Assembly: GCA_013398955.1 (NCBI GenBank)
Contig: VWPU01017432.1
Location: forward strand, 124,001-188,000
Reading direction: 5' to 3'
DNA from: Callaeas wilsoni
Lineage: Eukaryota > Chordata > Aves > Passeriformes > Callaeidae
Length of the DNA: 64,000 nucleotides
The position numbers and the translations under genes are program-made. Below are positions 48,380 to 62,140 of the stretch, in pieces. A model generated the notes under the pieces. The model was not told the origin of the DNA and did no database searches. It saw only the letters and a list, made by a program, of their open reading frames with translations. The first letter of the stretch is position 1. The number at the start of each line of letters is the position of its first letter.

Positions 48380-49740
48380 TCCCTGTGAGTAGTGTGACCC
48401 CCAAAACCTGCTGTACCAAGTGGGGTATATGGCTGGCAGTGACACCCAGGCCTGTCTGAGCCCAGGAGCAGGGAGCTGCTACCAGCTGGCTCCAGGTGAT
48501 ATCTGGGTAAAGAAAAGCAAGACCTTCTACAGTAGGAAGTTCCTGACTAGCATCACACCCAGATTAACAAGTGGCTCATCTCATGAGGACTTAGCACACG
48601 TCTCTCCCAAGGCAAGCTAACTCCTGGGTGTAGCTATGTTGCAGATGGAGTCAAGGCCTCACTTGTAAGAGGGAAGCTACAATATCCTTTATTGATATAA
48701 ACAAGTGAGTTAAAAATGTTCAATGGTAAATGCAACAGTGGTTTAACAAGATTTGATGGCAAGATAAACTTGGTTATTAACTGAATGCAGAACTATCAGG
48801 ACTATCAGAACTATTCAGGACTATCAGAACTATAAGGAAGACTCTCCTGTTGAGTTGTGGGGCTCAGAAAGGACTCTCTACCTAACTAAACTATTCTAAA
48901 CTCCTTTTCAGAGAGGAACCTAGGTGTAGCTGGATTCAATCCTAGTCCCAGTTTGGCCAACAGTTTTCAACAGATTTCAAAGTTTAGTATGCTAAAGTTG
49001 CTGAAGATTTCAAATTTTGGTATCTGATGCTATAAGAACCCTCTAAACACTGAGAAATCACCTTGACATCCCTACTCAAGGGGAGATCCTGGCATGCAGC
49101 CTGCTGCCATGCAGGATTGCTCAGTGGGCCGTGGTCTGTCTGCTACCTATGGAGTAAGATGGGTCACTCACAGCTGCATACCAGCAAGATGTTAGGGTCA
49201 CCATTCCAGACCACTCTCAGCTACCCTGCTGACATCTGCTCCCCAAATTCCAGAGTGAACTGGCTGCAGCCATCACAGCCCTTACTGAGGGTTATGGCTT
49301 AATCCTGGGGCTGGGAGAGGACACTGCCACAAGATGCTAACGTGATTTGGCTCCAAAACCAAAAGCAAAGAGAAAGGCAGCCAGACTGAGCTGAGGAGAG
49401 CAGCTACACTGCTGACACAAAGGGGAGCCCCAAGTGCCTTTGGCAAGCTCAGGTAAACCAAATGGTAGGTCCTGGTATCACCCATTGTGCCTACTTTGCC
49501 TTGGCTACTCAAGGCAGAGGTTGTATGCAGCTGGCGTGGGAAAACCCCTGCAGAGCTGTATCCAACCTCTGGGCAGCAACTTTTGTTTCAGGGAAAGACC
49601 AAGCACTCCATTAACATGTTAGCATCTGCTCTGGGCTCCAGGCAGCATCCCATAGGTGACCAGCTGGTGCCTTCAAGCAAGGAATTTCATTACTCGTATC
49701 TTGTCTTAACTTGCCCACTGGCAAATGCTTAAGTGAGAAG
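48380..49740. other. Unclassified GC-richer block, possible old LTR element
   Basis: GC-richer than its surroundings. On the minus strand AATAAA (48688-48693) follows a stretch with imperfect short repeats (CTATCAGGA and CTATCAGAA units at 48795-48830), which recalls the U3-R part of an LTR. I could not find ends or target duplications and recognise no viral gene, so this is only a suggestion. Confidence 0.25.
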
Positions 49741-52700
49741 ATCCCTCAGCCTTTCTAAAAAGTCAGTCACAGGTTTTGCTGCTGTGAGTTTCTATGAACA
49801 GGCAAAGCATTTCCCTTGCTCCTTTTCTCCCCCTGATTCATGTAGTTCATACCTGGAGTGCTCTTTCAGCTGGGATGAGAGGGTCATGCTGCATGTCCAG
49901 GGTTTGCTTTAAGGACAGCTCTCTGAAAAAGGAGTGATATATTTTTTATAATCATAAAATACTTCATCACTGAACAATTCTGTCATTGGGAATATTAAAA
50001 TATGATTAGAGATATTTTATGCAGCTGTTATTAAATAGTCATTAAACATTTCTGGAAATAATACTCCTCAGGGATTTGACATTGAAGAATAGGCTGTGGA
50101 GGCCCAGTCTGAGCCATGAATTAGAAAAATATAAACCTACCAAATGCACTAAACTTGTCTTCATCATCAATTACCTCTGAGTTCAGCAGTTTTTTACACA
50201 CCGATCAGAGTCTGGGGTATCTTTCTATGCACACCTCACCCAGGACCATGGTGTCTTATAGGCAGTGCATCGGAGGAGGCTGCAAAAACAACACAAAAAG
50301 TCTATTTGTCTGAGGATCTCAAGAGTCATTTTTGCACTTAAGGATAAAGTGGCAATTGTCTCAACCAATTTTATGCCTACAAAACAGGTCACCATGCCAG
50401 TGCTAGAAGGCAGTGTTTGAGACCTATGGGCAGTGAAGTGACACAAACTGATTCACGGTGCGACTCACAATATCAGTCTGACCTGTCAGATGTACTTCAT
50501 GGTGGTTTGACCTGTGCTTTGATGATGATGACTGTTCCTTGGCCAATTATGAAGGTAACTATCTCAGGCGATTGCTTCAGATGCCCAGACTTTGTGTCTA
50601 CCAGGCTCTCTCATTTAGAGATCCAGGTGCTGCTTCTTCTACCCCTCAAACCAATCACAAACTCCCAGCAGCAGCTTAAAGTTTCTTCCCTGAATGTCAG
50701 TGTTTTCACCTGGAGATTGATAAAGACTATAGGAGGTTTTGTGCCTCTTCCAAATCTGTTCTCTCCAGATGCAGAGGTAACAGTCTCACGTCACAGTGAG
50801 GGGAGCGCACAGCAGATTTTTCTATTTTTGCCTAATTTTTATATGGCTTCAGGAGAAAATGTAGTGCTTCCTGCTGTCCCTTTGAACTCTGCAGGGATTT
50901 TGTCTGCAGGGAAAATCCCCTCTTATTTACAGACTAGTCCAGATTCCCAGGGCATTCAAACTCTCATTCCCACTGCCAGAGATGTGGCTCAGTTGTAAGC
51001 AGGCAGTTTGCCTGACTCTGCTGGAAGTTTTGCTCCTCTACTCTCATACAGATTGCTCTGCTAAGGGAGAACAATTCTCCTTCTTAATGAATATGCAAAA
51101 AAACAACTTCCACACTCATAAGTCTCTCAGCTGGTTAGTTAAAAGCCTCCACTGGTGGTATACAACAGCAAGAATAACAGCTTGATTAATCCCCATCTAC
51201 TGGTCTGAACTAAAACCTGTGCCATTTTGTCACACTGCAGTGACAGAGTCATCATAAAACAATACAGCTCAAAATGGCTCTCACAGATTCAGAAGGTTGT
51301 AATGGTATCCCCACTGACCCAAAATATCTGGGGGTATGCAAATTTTCCTTTGCTGAAATGAACAGGGGACTGATTTTGAGATTTCATTGTTATGGAAATA
51401 TATTCTGCTCAGGACAATTACATTTGATTTCCTCCTGCTCCTCCTGAAGCATCAAGACTATTTAATATGCTACATTGATTAACAGTGTTAGTCTCCTGTT
51501 TCTGGGATGATTTGTCTAGGTAATGTATGCATAGAGAATATGGCAGAGGAGAAACTGGTGTTTCACTATTGATCCTATTATCAGATTTGCCTGAGGAAGA
51601 CTTACTTTTCCACAAGGAGGCTCTCAAAGCATGAGTAAGGGTAACCTTACCACTCCTTTTTGGGCTCTGCTTAATGACACTGATGTTTCTTAGTTACCCT
51701 AGCCTGTGGAGACACCCATGCTAAGAGTGGACCTTGAACTGCTAAGTGGGATATAGGCCTGGACAGAAGTTATCCGTGGAAAACTTCAGGTATCTCCTCC
51801 CACCCTTTGCATGTTCTTGACTCTTTGTACTCATCAGGATGCTATAGGAAAGAGATCTGGATTGCTGTAAAAGCCATTATGCCTGGGACTGAGTAGAGAA
51901 CAGAGCAGTTACTTCACCAGTGGCATATTTATAATTTTAACATGGTTTGGAGGGAGGTTGTGAAAAAAACCCAAACGTCAGTGACTGCTTACTCAGATCT
52001 ATCTATCTGAAGACACTGACAACTCTTTTTGTTTATATTGGGCCATCTGCTCCAGCAGTGCAGCTGGATTCTGCCAACTAAACTGCAGCCACTGCTGTAC
52101 CCTGGCTTCAGGTTCATGCTCTGCCTTTCCTATTGATTTTAATGAGGCAGAAATATCAGGACATATACAAATATGCATAATATCTGCTCTAATTATTTTT
52201 AGCATTTATTGTTTTGGATAATATTTACTATGTCAGGGATAAGCATACAACCACAAAATGTGAATCAGTTTGCCTTTTGTGTGGTTTTGCAGATTCCATG
52301 TTGAGGCTGAATTCCAATTCTCTTTAGAAAGAAATGACAACATTTCAAATCTCTTGTGTTTCTAAACAGTTTACCTAATTGTCTCTCTAAAACTGTTGAT
52401 TATAGAGTGCATACATATGTAAGCATATATGTATTTTGTTAATATTTAAACTTAAGCTGCAGGTCAATGTATGCCTCCATATGCAATACACAACTGCATT
52501 TCCCACCCTGAAACTGTGTATCCCGTTGTGCTAATCCCTCTTCCTCTTACACTGTTTTGCTTTCAAATATCTTCCCCAAGAGTAAAAACCCAGCATTGCC
52601 ATTTCAGAAAAAGGGAAAGCATAGCCTAAACATCCATACCCCATCAATCACACATGAATAACATATTAAAAAAAAAAAAAAAAACAGTTCTGAATGAGAA

Positions 52701-54237
52701 AAAGACTGAGCACATGGAGGTAAGGATGAGATAGCATAAAATGAAACTTGCAGTAACAGATCATGTCACAATAAGTTTTTTTTTCAGAAAACAACCTTAG
52801 GACTGATATTTCTTAGAGAAAGTAGCAGGGAAGGATAAACGAGAGCAGAGAAGATTTGTATGAACAAAAATAAACCTACATGTCTGTGGCTATGATCAGA
52901 CAGAATAACGGGTATGTTTCTGACTGCAAGAGCAAGAGGACACTAAGATATATTTTCTTTCCAACAGGAGCATCCTTCAGCATTTCATGATGGATTGTGC
53001 TTGTGTAAGGATTGAGTTTATATTAGGTAGCTTGCAAAGACTCTTGCCAACTAGAGTCGGTGATCCCACAGTTCGCTCCAAGTCCTTTGCTGCCATCTTC
53101 TTCACCCTTCCTTTGCTGATCCTCTGACACCCACTATCCTTCTGCGTCCTGTGGCTCAGATATTATGCTATGTCGTCTCAAAGTATGTCATTTTTAGACA
53201 GGTGTCTCATTCCAATTCTCTAGCAAAAATGACAGAGAAAAGGAAATTTTCCACAGTCCTCCATCCCACTCACTTCTGTATACCATACATCTCCTGTTCA
53301 TTTCTCTCGGCCAGACCAATGAGGAGTGATGGGATGATGGGAAAACAAGTCAGCCTAGATCTGGTCTGGTTCATCAGCTGAGGAATTTAAAAATTCTCTC
53401 TGCCTAGTGTAACATGATGTATTCAACCATTCTCCTCAGGACTTCCTGTGTTATGACGATATGGGAAACCTGCCTCAAACTAGAAAGACCAAGAAGCTTA
53501 GTGTTACCAGACACTCAGGAGCTGTGCAAACATTTCCTTCACTCTTTCAAAGGCACTCTCCCTTCCTAGACCTTTTCATTACCATTTTAATCACAGTGTA
53601 ACAGTTCTTGTTCCTTCCTCCCTGTGACAATGCAGATGTAGAGTCAATAGATTGAATGGCAAATACATAATTGATGGCTTCCTGTGTAGCTTGAAGTTTT
53701 TTGAAATACATGATCCTGGTAGTCTGCTGGTTTTTACTCAAAAAGCTGGAAATATCTATGCTATCTAAAATGCCTTCACACTGAAAGACTAAAGATCATG
53801 TCCTTTCAGATCCACACATGTATTACTGCATTGATACTAATTCAGAAAAATACATTTAATTTTCACTTTCAAAAAGTGCAGAGCCATTTGAATTCTATGT
53901 GAACATAACTCCATACCTGCATTTCTACATTCCAAGATACTATTTTGGCTGCTTTGACTTCACACAGTGTCTTCTGGGTAAAGTGCAAGCTAGTAAGGGT
54001 TAAAAGCACCATTGATGTTATTTCCATTAGAGTAAAGGTGAACTTGCTGCCCCTTCTCCCTGTGTAGGGACAGGTGGCCTGTGACATCCTGATGGGTTTA
54101 TTCTGTTTGATGCTGAAACTCAAATACAGAACTTTGGCCCTTTTCTCCCTGCTCTATTCTTCTCCTTCAACTTCCCATCCTCTGTGCCAATTAATTTTAA
54201 GCATGATGAAGAAAGGAAACATGCTGGTGCATAAAGG
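49741..54237. other. Intergenic, no gene seen
   Basis: Includes a 193-codon open frame at 50417-50998 (plus) with no recognised domain, and an A-run of about 17 near 52668-52684. No convincing gene. Confidence 0.45.

Positions 54238-54286
<49 letters not shown>
54238..54286. repeat. (GATA)n microsatellite
   Basis: About twelve perfect GATA units. Likely polymorphic in length. Confidence 0.97.
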
Positions 54287-54441
54287 GTTGTTTACCTACA
54301 GCAGCTGTGAGATACCAACCAGGTGCCTGCAGATGTACATTGGGCTACCCTGTAGTTGTAGCGCTAGCTAAAATGTGCTAGCTGTTTTCTTAATCCTGGG
54401 AAAGGGGTGTTTTCTGCTTTGAGAGCTCGCAGCCCTACGGA

Positions 54442-54512
54442 CAGACAAAGGAGGAGAAGGAGGAGGCAGCAACTCCCAGAAGTTTATAAATTAATTTCTC
54501 CTCCTTTGTCTG
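54442..54512. repeat. Perfect 17-bp inverted repeat with 37-nt spacer
   Basis: CAGACAAAGGAGGAGAA at 54442-54458 is the exact reverse complement of 54496-54512. The arms are purine-rich and pyrimidine-rich respectively. No known element recognised. Confidence 0.85.
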
Positions 54513-57500
54513 AGGGAATTGTGATGGTTTTGAAGGCAGCTCTGGTCTCAGCCATCATTGTGGCCTGCTGTGCTCCCCTTCCTCTGCTCTTCTTTCTCCT
54601 CATTGCTCTATTTACATCACAGGAGTTTGTGGCTCTGCAGCTGCACAGCCAAGTGGGATAGTGGTCACTTTCCTCTGGGCATTTTTTCAGGATGAACAAT
54701 AACTTGTGCAAAATGAAACTCCTTCAGAGTGGCCTGTCCAAAAGGAGCAGGGAGCTGCAGGAAGGGTTTTCACGTGGGACGAGTGTGTTGGGCAGCAGGA
54801 GGTGCTCCTGCGAAGTGTGGGGAGAGCATGGTGGTGGCTGTGTGAGGGGCTGCTGCTGGGGTGTGCAGCACACGGAGCAGGGTTCTGAGTACAGACATCT
54901 GAAGAAGGAATGGTTCACACAGAGCTATGAGTTCCAGACAGACACATCCTGCAAGGCCACCCCTTGCTGCCTTGATGGACGGCAATCCCTGTCAGCCCAT
55001 GCATGGAGATTATTCTTTGCAGGACTCTAAGAGTCCAATTCATTATAGCAAAGCCTATTTTTTTTTCCTTTTTCCACTCCAGTGGAGCATAAATGACCTG
55101 AATAAATCCTACTCCTTTGGCACATGTAATGCATGGAATGTGTTGCTGGTGCTGTAACAAGATTTATCTCTTGGTGCATGTTGTGAACACACATTTCTTT
55201 CCAGTCAGTAGAATTGTTATAGCCATAGAGCTTGATTATTGAAAGGAGAGCTGGTTGGTGGAAGGAAGATATATAAATGTGATATACACGGTACACGTCA
55301 GCCACACCAGCTGGAAAAATCCATTTATTTCCACTGACTGAATAACTCACTTTTGATTCCAGTTTATACAGGTAGGAACATGATTACTCAGTGCCTGTCT
55401 CCAATAACTCAGCTAGTGTTGAACTTTGTTTAGTCTTTGTGGTCAGAGCCAGCTCCTCTCTAGAGCTCCATACCAGCAATTCCACAGGTGTTCAGAGGTG
55501 AGAACTGGTACAGACCTGCCCTGCTCCAGCTTTGACATACATCTCAGGGCAGGTGGCAGGATCTTGTGTCCACCAGGGGCAATGAACATATATGTAAAGG
55601 TAGAAGGAAATGGACAGGGACACAAATGGATTTGTCTTGTACTTACAACCATAAATGTTTGGTGGGATGGTGGTTATGCCACAGGAAGCAAGAAATTCCC
55701 TTTAAGGTGTTGGAAATGCCAGTCAGTTGTTCGAAGGTCCATCATGAGGTTTCTTGGTTTAACAGGGGCTGTGAACAGAAAGATCTGTGAACCACTAAGA
55801 AATAAAAAACCTCCACCACAATGCTTCAGTGACCCCAGCCTTCCTGGAGGAACAATTCTGCTGTTTGCATTTGGATTTCAGGGAATGTGGCTCAAGTGCT
55901 GTTGCTGCCCCAAGCAGAGGTGGGCCACCCAAATGGCTGTAGGACACCAGGGTGGCTTCTCACCTCTGAACAAGGGTGGTAACTGAGGTCTTATGAACTC
56001 ACTCACTGCTGCTGTGCCTCTATCCAGACTGTCTGTGATATGTCTGAAGTAATTTCCACTTCTTTTCATCCTTTTCCCACTCTACCTTTCCTATATGGCT
56101 AAAAAGTCGCCTCTGGCTGGCTTTCTTAGCCAAGGCAGAGATGCCTTCTGAATGCTGATAGCTCCAATCACAGTGATTTTCAGATAGCCTGTCTCCTCTT
56201 GAGCCCAGAGAGGTGGTCAGGGTAGGGCATCTATGTTTTACCGATGAAGAAGCTGGCACAAAGCAGGTGAACACTCTCGTAAGGATTTTCAGCCCGTAAC
56301 CACCAAGCCAGGTGTCTCACTACTGTGTATAATGAAATAGTATCCCAAGAAGGGGGAGAAGTTAAACATACGTCATTCAAAAACCCCCTGATTATAGGAA
56401 GCATCCACTAACAGGGCGTCAAATTAGTCTGTACAGCTTTGTATTTTGCCCATCTGTTATTACTAATCTGGCCTCAAGTGTGCAGTTTAGTGCTCTAAAC
56501 CTCTGGTTGGGACTGTTTTATTAAACTCTGTGGCCTGCGGAATCTGCCTCCAGCTAGGAGAACTGTTTTGGAAACCTTCCAAATCACAAAACCAGCAGTT
56601 ATATTTTCTGTGTTCCAAACTCACTTCTGGCCTGGGTGGTGCTCAGTTTCAGGGAAATATATCCATATATCTGTGTGATGTCTTGGAAAGAGGGAGTCTG
56701 CTCTGCAGTTTTTATGCACTAGACTCTCCACCTGGCTGGGTTCCCCTGCTTGACTCTGCCCTCTGTGTCAGTGAGGATCTGGAAGACCAGATCATAGCTC
56801 CTCATGCCACACATGGTCTGCTCCAAGCACCACCAGTCACCCTCCTGTGCATGCTTTCGCTGCAGACAGGAGATCTTCCTGAGATCTCGCCGCTTCCTCT
56901 TCTTCCTGACCTCCCTTTGTAACCATGCCCAGAGTGGCCTCTGCTCCCAAGCTAATGGCTAATCCTGGTCTCTCTGTGAATACTCACTAGAGTATCTTCT
57001 CTCACGTCTTCCTCTACTATTTCCTGCTAAGTGAAAGCAAACAATTTCTTAGTTCCCCCTTTTCCTTTGTTACCCAAGTCCGTAGGCTGGACATCAAGAT
57101 AAACAGTGATCTTCTCAGCAGTGTGGAAAGGTGCCTGGAAGCTAAGCCAAGGATCAGGAAACCAAAATGGCAATGAAGAATGAGAGAAAAAAGAAGCACA
57201 CCAAGATGCTAAGCCAGCACAAGGAAGAGAGTCCACAATATGCTCAAGAGTGCTATGTCTTGGAACACTGACCTTCATATGACTGCCTGTCAAGCAGTAC
57301 TGGAGGAGCTGGTCATCAGCTGCCTCTTTGTGTCTCCAACAGCCACACAAGCTGCTGCTGAATCCTTGTCTGGCCAGACTTTGTAAGTGAACTTACCATT
57401 TTGCTTAGTGCCGTGCACAAGCCCAGAAGGCGATGAGGACCTGCATGTACAATCAAAGTGTAAGGTGCAACAGTGTTGCATGCAGATAAGGAGCATAATG

Positions 57501-59698
57501 AAGTTGTGAAAGAATATTGATTGTAATAAATACTGCATAGGTATGTCCAATAGGTTTGTTTTCTGTATTTATTCATCTCTGGGGAGCTTTTGGGAAGTTA
57601 ATGCTGTGACTGTTTGAGACTGTTTAAAGGGACTTTTTCATTATTTTGAGGACATATTTGGAGAATGCTTGAAGGTGATTGTTAGAAGATCTAATGGTTG
57701 AGAGACAGAGGTTGTTAGTTGGGGCTTTCAGATGCAGAAATCAACTTCATGAAATGAAGGATGTTTTCTTATGTTTTTCTTTTCTTACTGAGCTTGTGTC
57801 CTGCAGTAATAGTAATTCTTTGCTGTCAAAGGATCTGAGACAGACACTCCCATAGGCTTGTTATTTTGGCCAGCTTGGAAGAAAACACTGTATTGCTTTA
57901 GATAAACAAGAGTCTCTTGCTTTGTCATGGAAAACTCATCTAGCAGAAGCTCTCAGTTGCTCGTTTGAGAGAGCTTGCTTTCAAATACAATGGGGATATC
58001 AGTTTTGACACGTTCATTGCAGTTAGCTGTATTGCAGAGATGCAGTTGAAATCAATGTGCACTGTTGAAGCCTTCCTTCGTCAGAATAATTCTTCTTTGG
58101 GAGATGGAAAGCATTTACCAAAGTGAAAAGTGTGATGCTGAGTCAGATTTGTACAAGCTCTCAGTAAGCTTTGAAGCATTTGCATGTCTGCTCTCCCTCT
58201 CTTCAGTAATTTAAATTTTTATGATCTACTTGGTGAAACATACTGTCACATAAAAGATTTAAAATTAAATGAATTTTTCCTATCAGTGAGCATATTAAAA
58301 GGTATTTTCTCATCTCTTTTTTAGGCATTGGGAAAAAGTTGGACACAAATGCTGAAACCTACCTGGTGGTTTATAGGATAGATGCTCCATTCATGATTTG
58401 CTTCAGAAAGTATCCCAGAATAACAATTTGCCCTTTCTGGTCTATAGCTTTGCACCAGGAAGGGGCATCAGCCTTTGTCTGTGCCACTTGTCAGGCCTAA
58501 CTCAGTGCCAGGGCCCAGCAGCAGCCACTGCGACAGCTGGCAGGAAGGGAGCACATGTCAGTGAACTGTCTTTATACAGATCCTATTGCTGATAGACAGG
58601 AATGGAATAACCCCTAAATGGATGCTTGTGAAAAGTACCCTACAATATTTGCATGTTTCCAGCCTGGACACAGATGTTAAGGACATAATTTTCCATGCTG
58701 AAATACTTCCCAGCACTCGCAATAATCGGGGCAATAGGAAATATTTCTGCATAGAGCAAAGAGGATTATGCTTTATGGCATATATACGCATAACACATGT
58801 TCATATGCTTTTATTAGCTGTCACTCGTGCTTAAGGCCAAATGAGGCATGCCATTTTGCTAATGGACACCTGTCTTGGAAGGGAATTGTTCATTCACTGC
58901 TCACAGATGTGAACAAACATCTTAGACCAGCACCTAGGAATTTAAGGAACGAGTTGTGATAGTGCACCCAGACAGATGTCAACTTGGATTATTCAGCTGT
59001 ACTTGTCTCAGAGACTACTACAGTCCTGCTGTATTATACACACCAGAGAATCTCAATCAGATAACCTTTGTGATCAGTATCTACCAGAGAATTGATAAAA
59101 TGTACATTATCTCGTCTGTCCGTTCATAGTTATTGAATTATTTTTGCTGTCCCAGACTCCTGATTATATGTTAAGAAAGATTTCATTTTCTTCAATCAAT
59201 ACTTTTAATGATATTCTATGATAATAACTCACTTATTGGATAATAAATGTTCAAATTCTCCGTCAGTGTTGTCCTGGAGGGAAGAAAGGCATTCACAGTA
59301 AGAGAGATGACTAACAACACACCAAGTACACCAGCCATTTAACTAGAAAGGCAGCCTTTCTGCAAGTTGATCATGTTGCCATAATAAAACTTCACCATCC
59401 ATGGTATCTTTATGGGAATAGCTGTTTGGCAGGTTATGCAAATCCACAAAACCTGACAGCAACCACAATCGCATGATTTGGGATGGCATGCCTTCTGCCC
59501 AGGGCACTGACATCTCAAACACAGAACTGAGGACTGAATTTATAATACCCCTGAATGCCCAAATAGTACTTCTGCAGGGAGCAAAGAGGGCTAAAACCAT
59601 GATACTTCCCACCTGAGGTTACATGACCAGTTTCCAGTGAGTGTAGTTAAGACATTATCAATTGTGGAAACTCAACTATTACAGCAAGAGACAAATAT
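54513..59698. other. Intergenic, no gene seen
   Basis: GC is higher in places and several open frames of 70-190 codons exist (the longest at 55426-55986, plus). None shows a motif or exon structure I recognise. Confidence 0.45.
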
Positions 59699-59829
59699 AG
59701 AACCACAGAATCACAGAATTCTGAGTTGGAAGAGACCCTCAAGGATCATGGAGTCCAACTCTTAAGTGAATGGCCTGTATGGGTGGGCGTCAAACCCACG
59801 ACCTTGGAGTTATTAGCACCATGTTCATA
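59699..59829 (-). mobile_element. tRNA-Ile-derived SINE with CR1-like tail, 5'-truncated
   Basis: Read on the minus strand: ATGGTGCTAATAACTCCAAG and GTCGTGGGTTTGACGCCC (anticodon arm and B box of an isoleucine tRNA), then a spacer, then CTTCCAACTCAGAATTCTGT and GATTCTGTGGTTCTA (CR1-like 3' tail). It lacks the A-box half of the head. Same family as 40092-40208, opposite strand, and better preserved around the anticodon (AAT). Confidence 0.85.
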
Positions 59830-62087
59830 CAAGAACACAGGTTATGAAAGGTGCTTTGGGAGAGAGGTATCAGTAAGGACGAAGCCAGGGCTGTGAATTT
59901 TTGTATGTCATGGACCCAGCTGTGTGAAAATAGAGTGTTCTGGTAGAAAGATGAGGTAAAGAAGCAGCGATCACTTTGACCTTACTACTGACAAGAAGCT
60001 CAGTCCACCTCTCTGGAGAGTGTCTCTAACCCTCTGAAAGGCAACCAGTCTGCCTCTGAAAGTTGCCTGTGCTTATGATTGTGTCGAGCAAGTCCTGCAG
60101 TGGAAAATAACTTCAGTGGCTGATACTACATTCTTTTGTAACACCTGCAAATTGAGTGGTCATTTAGCAAAAGCTGAATAAACTGTTCAGATATTTTTGC
60201 TTTTTGCTACTGTGTTACTGTGTTCTGTTTGAGGAGAGATGCAGATTGTGATTACACAAACATACTCTCCTGCTGCTGATTTTAATAAAAATTAATTTTT
60301 AGTATAAAAGAATAGTCTAACTGGCCTTCTCTGGGATATTAAGAAGAAGACCATGTTAAAATGGCCAGTTTTTTCCCTTGAAATAGAATTCCTCACTAAA
60401 AGGACAGCCAGAAAACTAACATGTAAAACTGAGATTGAATTCCCTGTAAGATACTCTCTTCCTTTGTTAGGGCTCCTGAGACTGACCAGGAAGATCTCAG
60501 ATGTTCCATGGAATGGTTGTCATGCTCTACAATTAGAAATCAAAAGGCAATGCAAAGGTGCCTTTAAGGCAAGGAGCAAAGTATACACTTAAAAACCCCA
60601 ACATTCCCATACATCCTTGGAACATACATGAATATTGCTAAACTCAGGATGAGGTGAAATAAACTGGTTTTTTAATGGATTTTAGGTTTCTGACTGCTAC
60701 CTACATACTAATGAGATGGACTCATTAAATGTGCATAGCTAGATAATTTACCTGGAATTTTTTTGGAGGAGGAACTTATTCAAAGCAGAAAGGATATTTT
60801 ATTCAGAAAGGTTTGATAGTAAAATACTTTCTCCCAGCCAAATAAGATATGACTGAGAATTTTCTTTTAATTAATACAAGTAAAACTAGTGAACGGGGAA
60901 ATTAAATTCCTCCAGAAGTAATTTTGCAGATTTGTTTAGCCTAAGGTTAAAGCTTCATTTGAGGAAAAGGGAGGAGTAGAGGATCTATTACTGTCCATGC
61001 TCTACTAGGATTCTAGTGGAATTATTGTTTTATAATAGAAAATCTATGTCTAGTTAGCCATGAGCTGGGGCTTGAGTCAGAATATTTCATGTGATAACTG
61101 ATCTGAGCAGCAAGACAGAAACCAGAAAGTCTTCAGCCCATGCTTGACACACTCATATGTGGATCATCAGCAATCCTGTCACTTTTCACATTTAGAAAGT
61201 TATTCCAGAATTTCAAAGTGAATTATTTCATTCAATGCAAAATTTGTGTTGCAACACAAATTGTCTCATTGTCTCATTTTACGCTGTTGGTTTGGACTGC
61301 TTCTTGATTCCTTCCAGGACCCTGTTCTCCTGATTGACCATGGCCTGCTGTATTAGCCAAAAAAAAATTTTTGAGAGTGGAAGTAATAGGTATGTAAAAA
61401 CTGTGGGTGGTTTGGTAGTTGGATGGTCCAGAGATTTTTTCCCCCTGGCACTATGGATGGGACTGCACAATGTCCTGGTGCCTTGGCTCGGAGTGGTCTT
61501 TGAAGACTCTTCCAAAAAGCCTCTGCTTTCCACATGCCTTCATGCTGTGTTGTTTCACCCACACCTTACATTTATAGGGGTAACAGACACAGCAGGTTCC
61601 CACAGAATCCGTCCTCTTTTGTTTCACAGTTCAATATGAACTCCAAAAGCATTTCAAATGATAAACTGTCTATGACTCAAAGGGCCTCAGAAGGGATGAA
61701 ACATGCCCTTAGTTATTGCTGAAGAGGGGCTCATGGTGGCTGGGAGACTCATGGGCCCCTCAGAACCCATGCAGATGGCCTCATACTGGGAGTTTCAGAT
61801 GTAGTCCCAAGCTTTGCTACTTTCCATGTGGAAAACCACCCTGACCATGTAAAACAGGTGTCAACATGCTTTTCACAGTGTCACAGGCATGCGAGACAAC
61901 ATTTAAATGTGGCTCTGAACCTCTTCATCAGCCTGGACTATCTGCACTGCTTTCCTGTGCCCTAGGGCAGGGTTAGGAGAGCTCCATGGCTTTTGTCTGG
62001 AGGAGCTCAAGCCTTAACACGGCCCAATGCATAAGGACATCAGATCAAGCAAGCCACAGTGAAGCCTTCCTTAGCTTTTCCTAAATG
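59830..62087. other. Intergenic, no gene seen
   Basis: No recognised exon or repeat. Confidence 0.5.
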
Positions 62088-62140
62088 ATGATCATTGTGG
62101 GTCCCTTCTAACTCAGCATATTTTATGATTCTGTGATCCT
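62088..62140 (+). mobile_element. CR1 or SINE 3'-tail fragment
   Basis: TTGTGGGTCCCTTCTAACTC, then ATTTTATGATTCTGTGAT, is the same 3' tail found on the SINE at 40092-40208 and on CR1 copies. No tRNA-like head is visible upstream, so it is either a severely truncated CR1 or a decayed SINE. Confidence 0.75.

Noticed and set aside
50417..50998. 193-codon open frame, the longest in the intergenic part
   Set aside because: No recognised domain, no exon-like borders, no homopolymer or repeat cause, and composition like the flanks. A frame of this length can arise by chance in 64 kb.
54407..54661. 84-codon frame with an arginine-rich start and a hydrophobic segment resembling a membrane helix
   Set aside because: The arginine run comes from a purine-rich arm of the inverted repeat and the hydrophobic part from CT-rich sequence; no support as a gene.
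55426..55986. 186-codon open frame on the plus strand
   Set aside because: Contains several cysteine and tryptophan residues but no pattern I recognise, and shorter competing frames overlap it on both strands.
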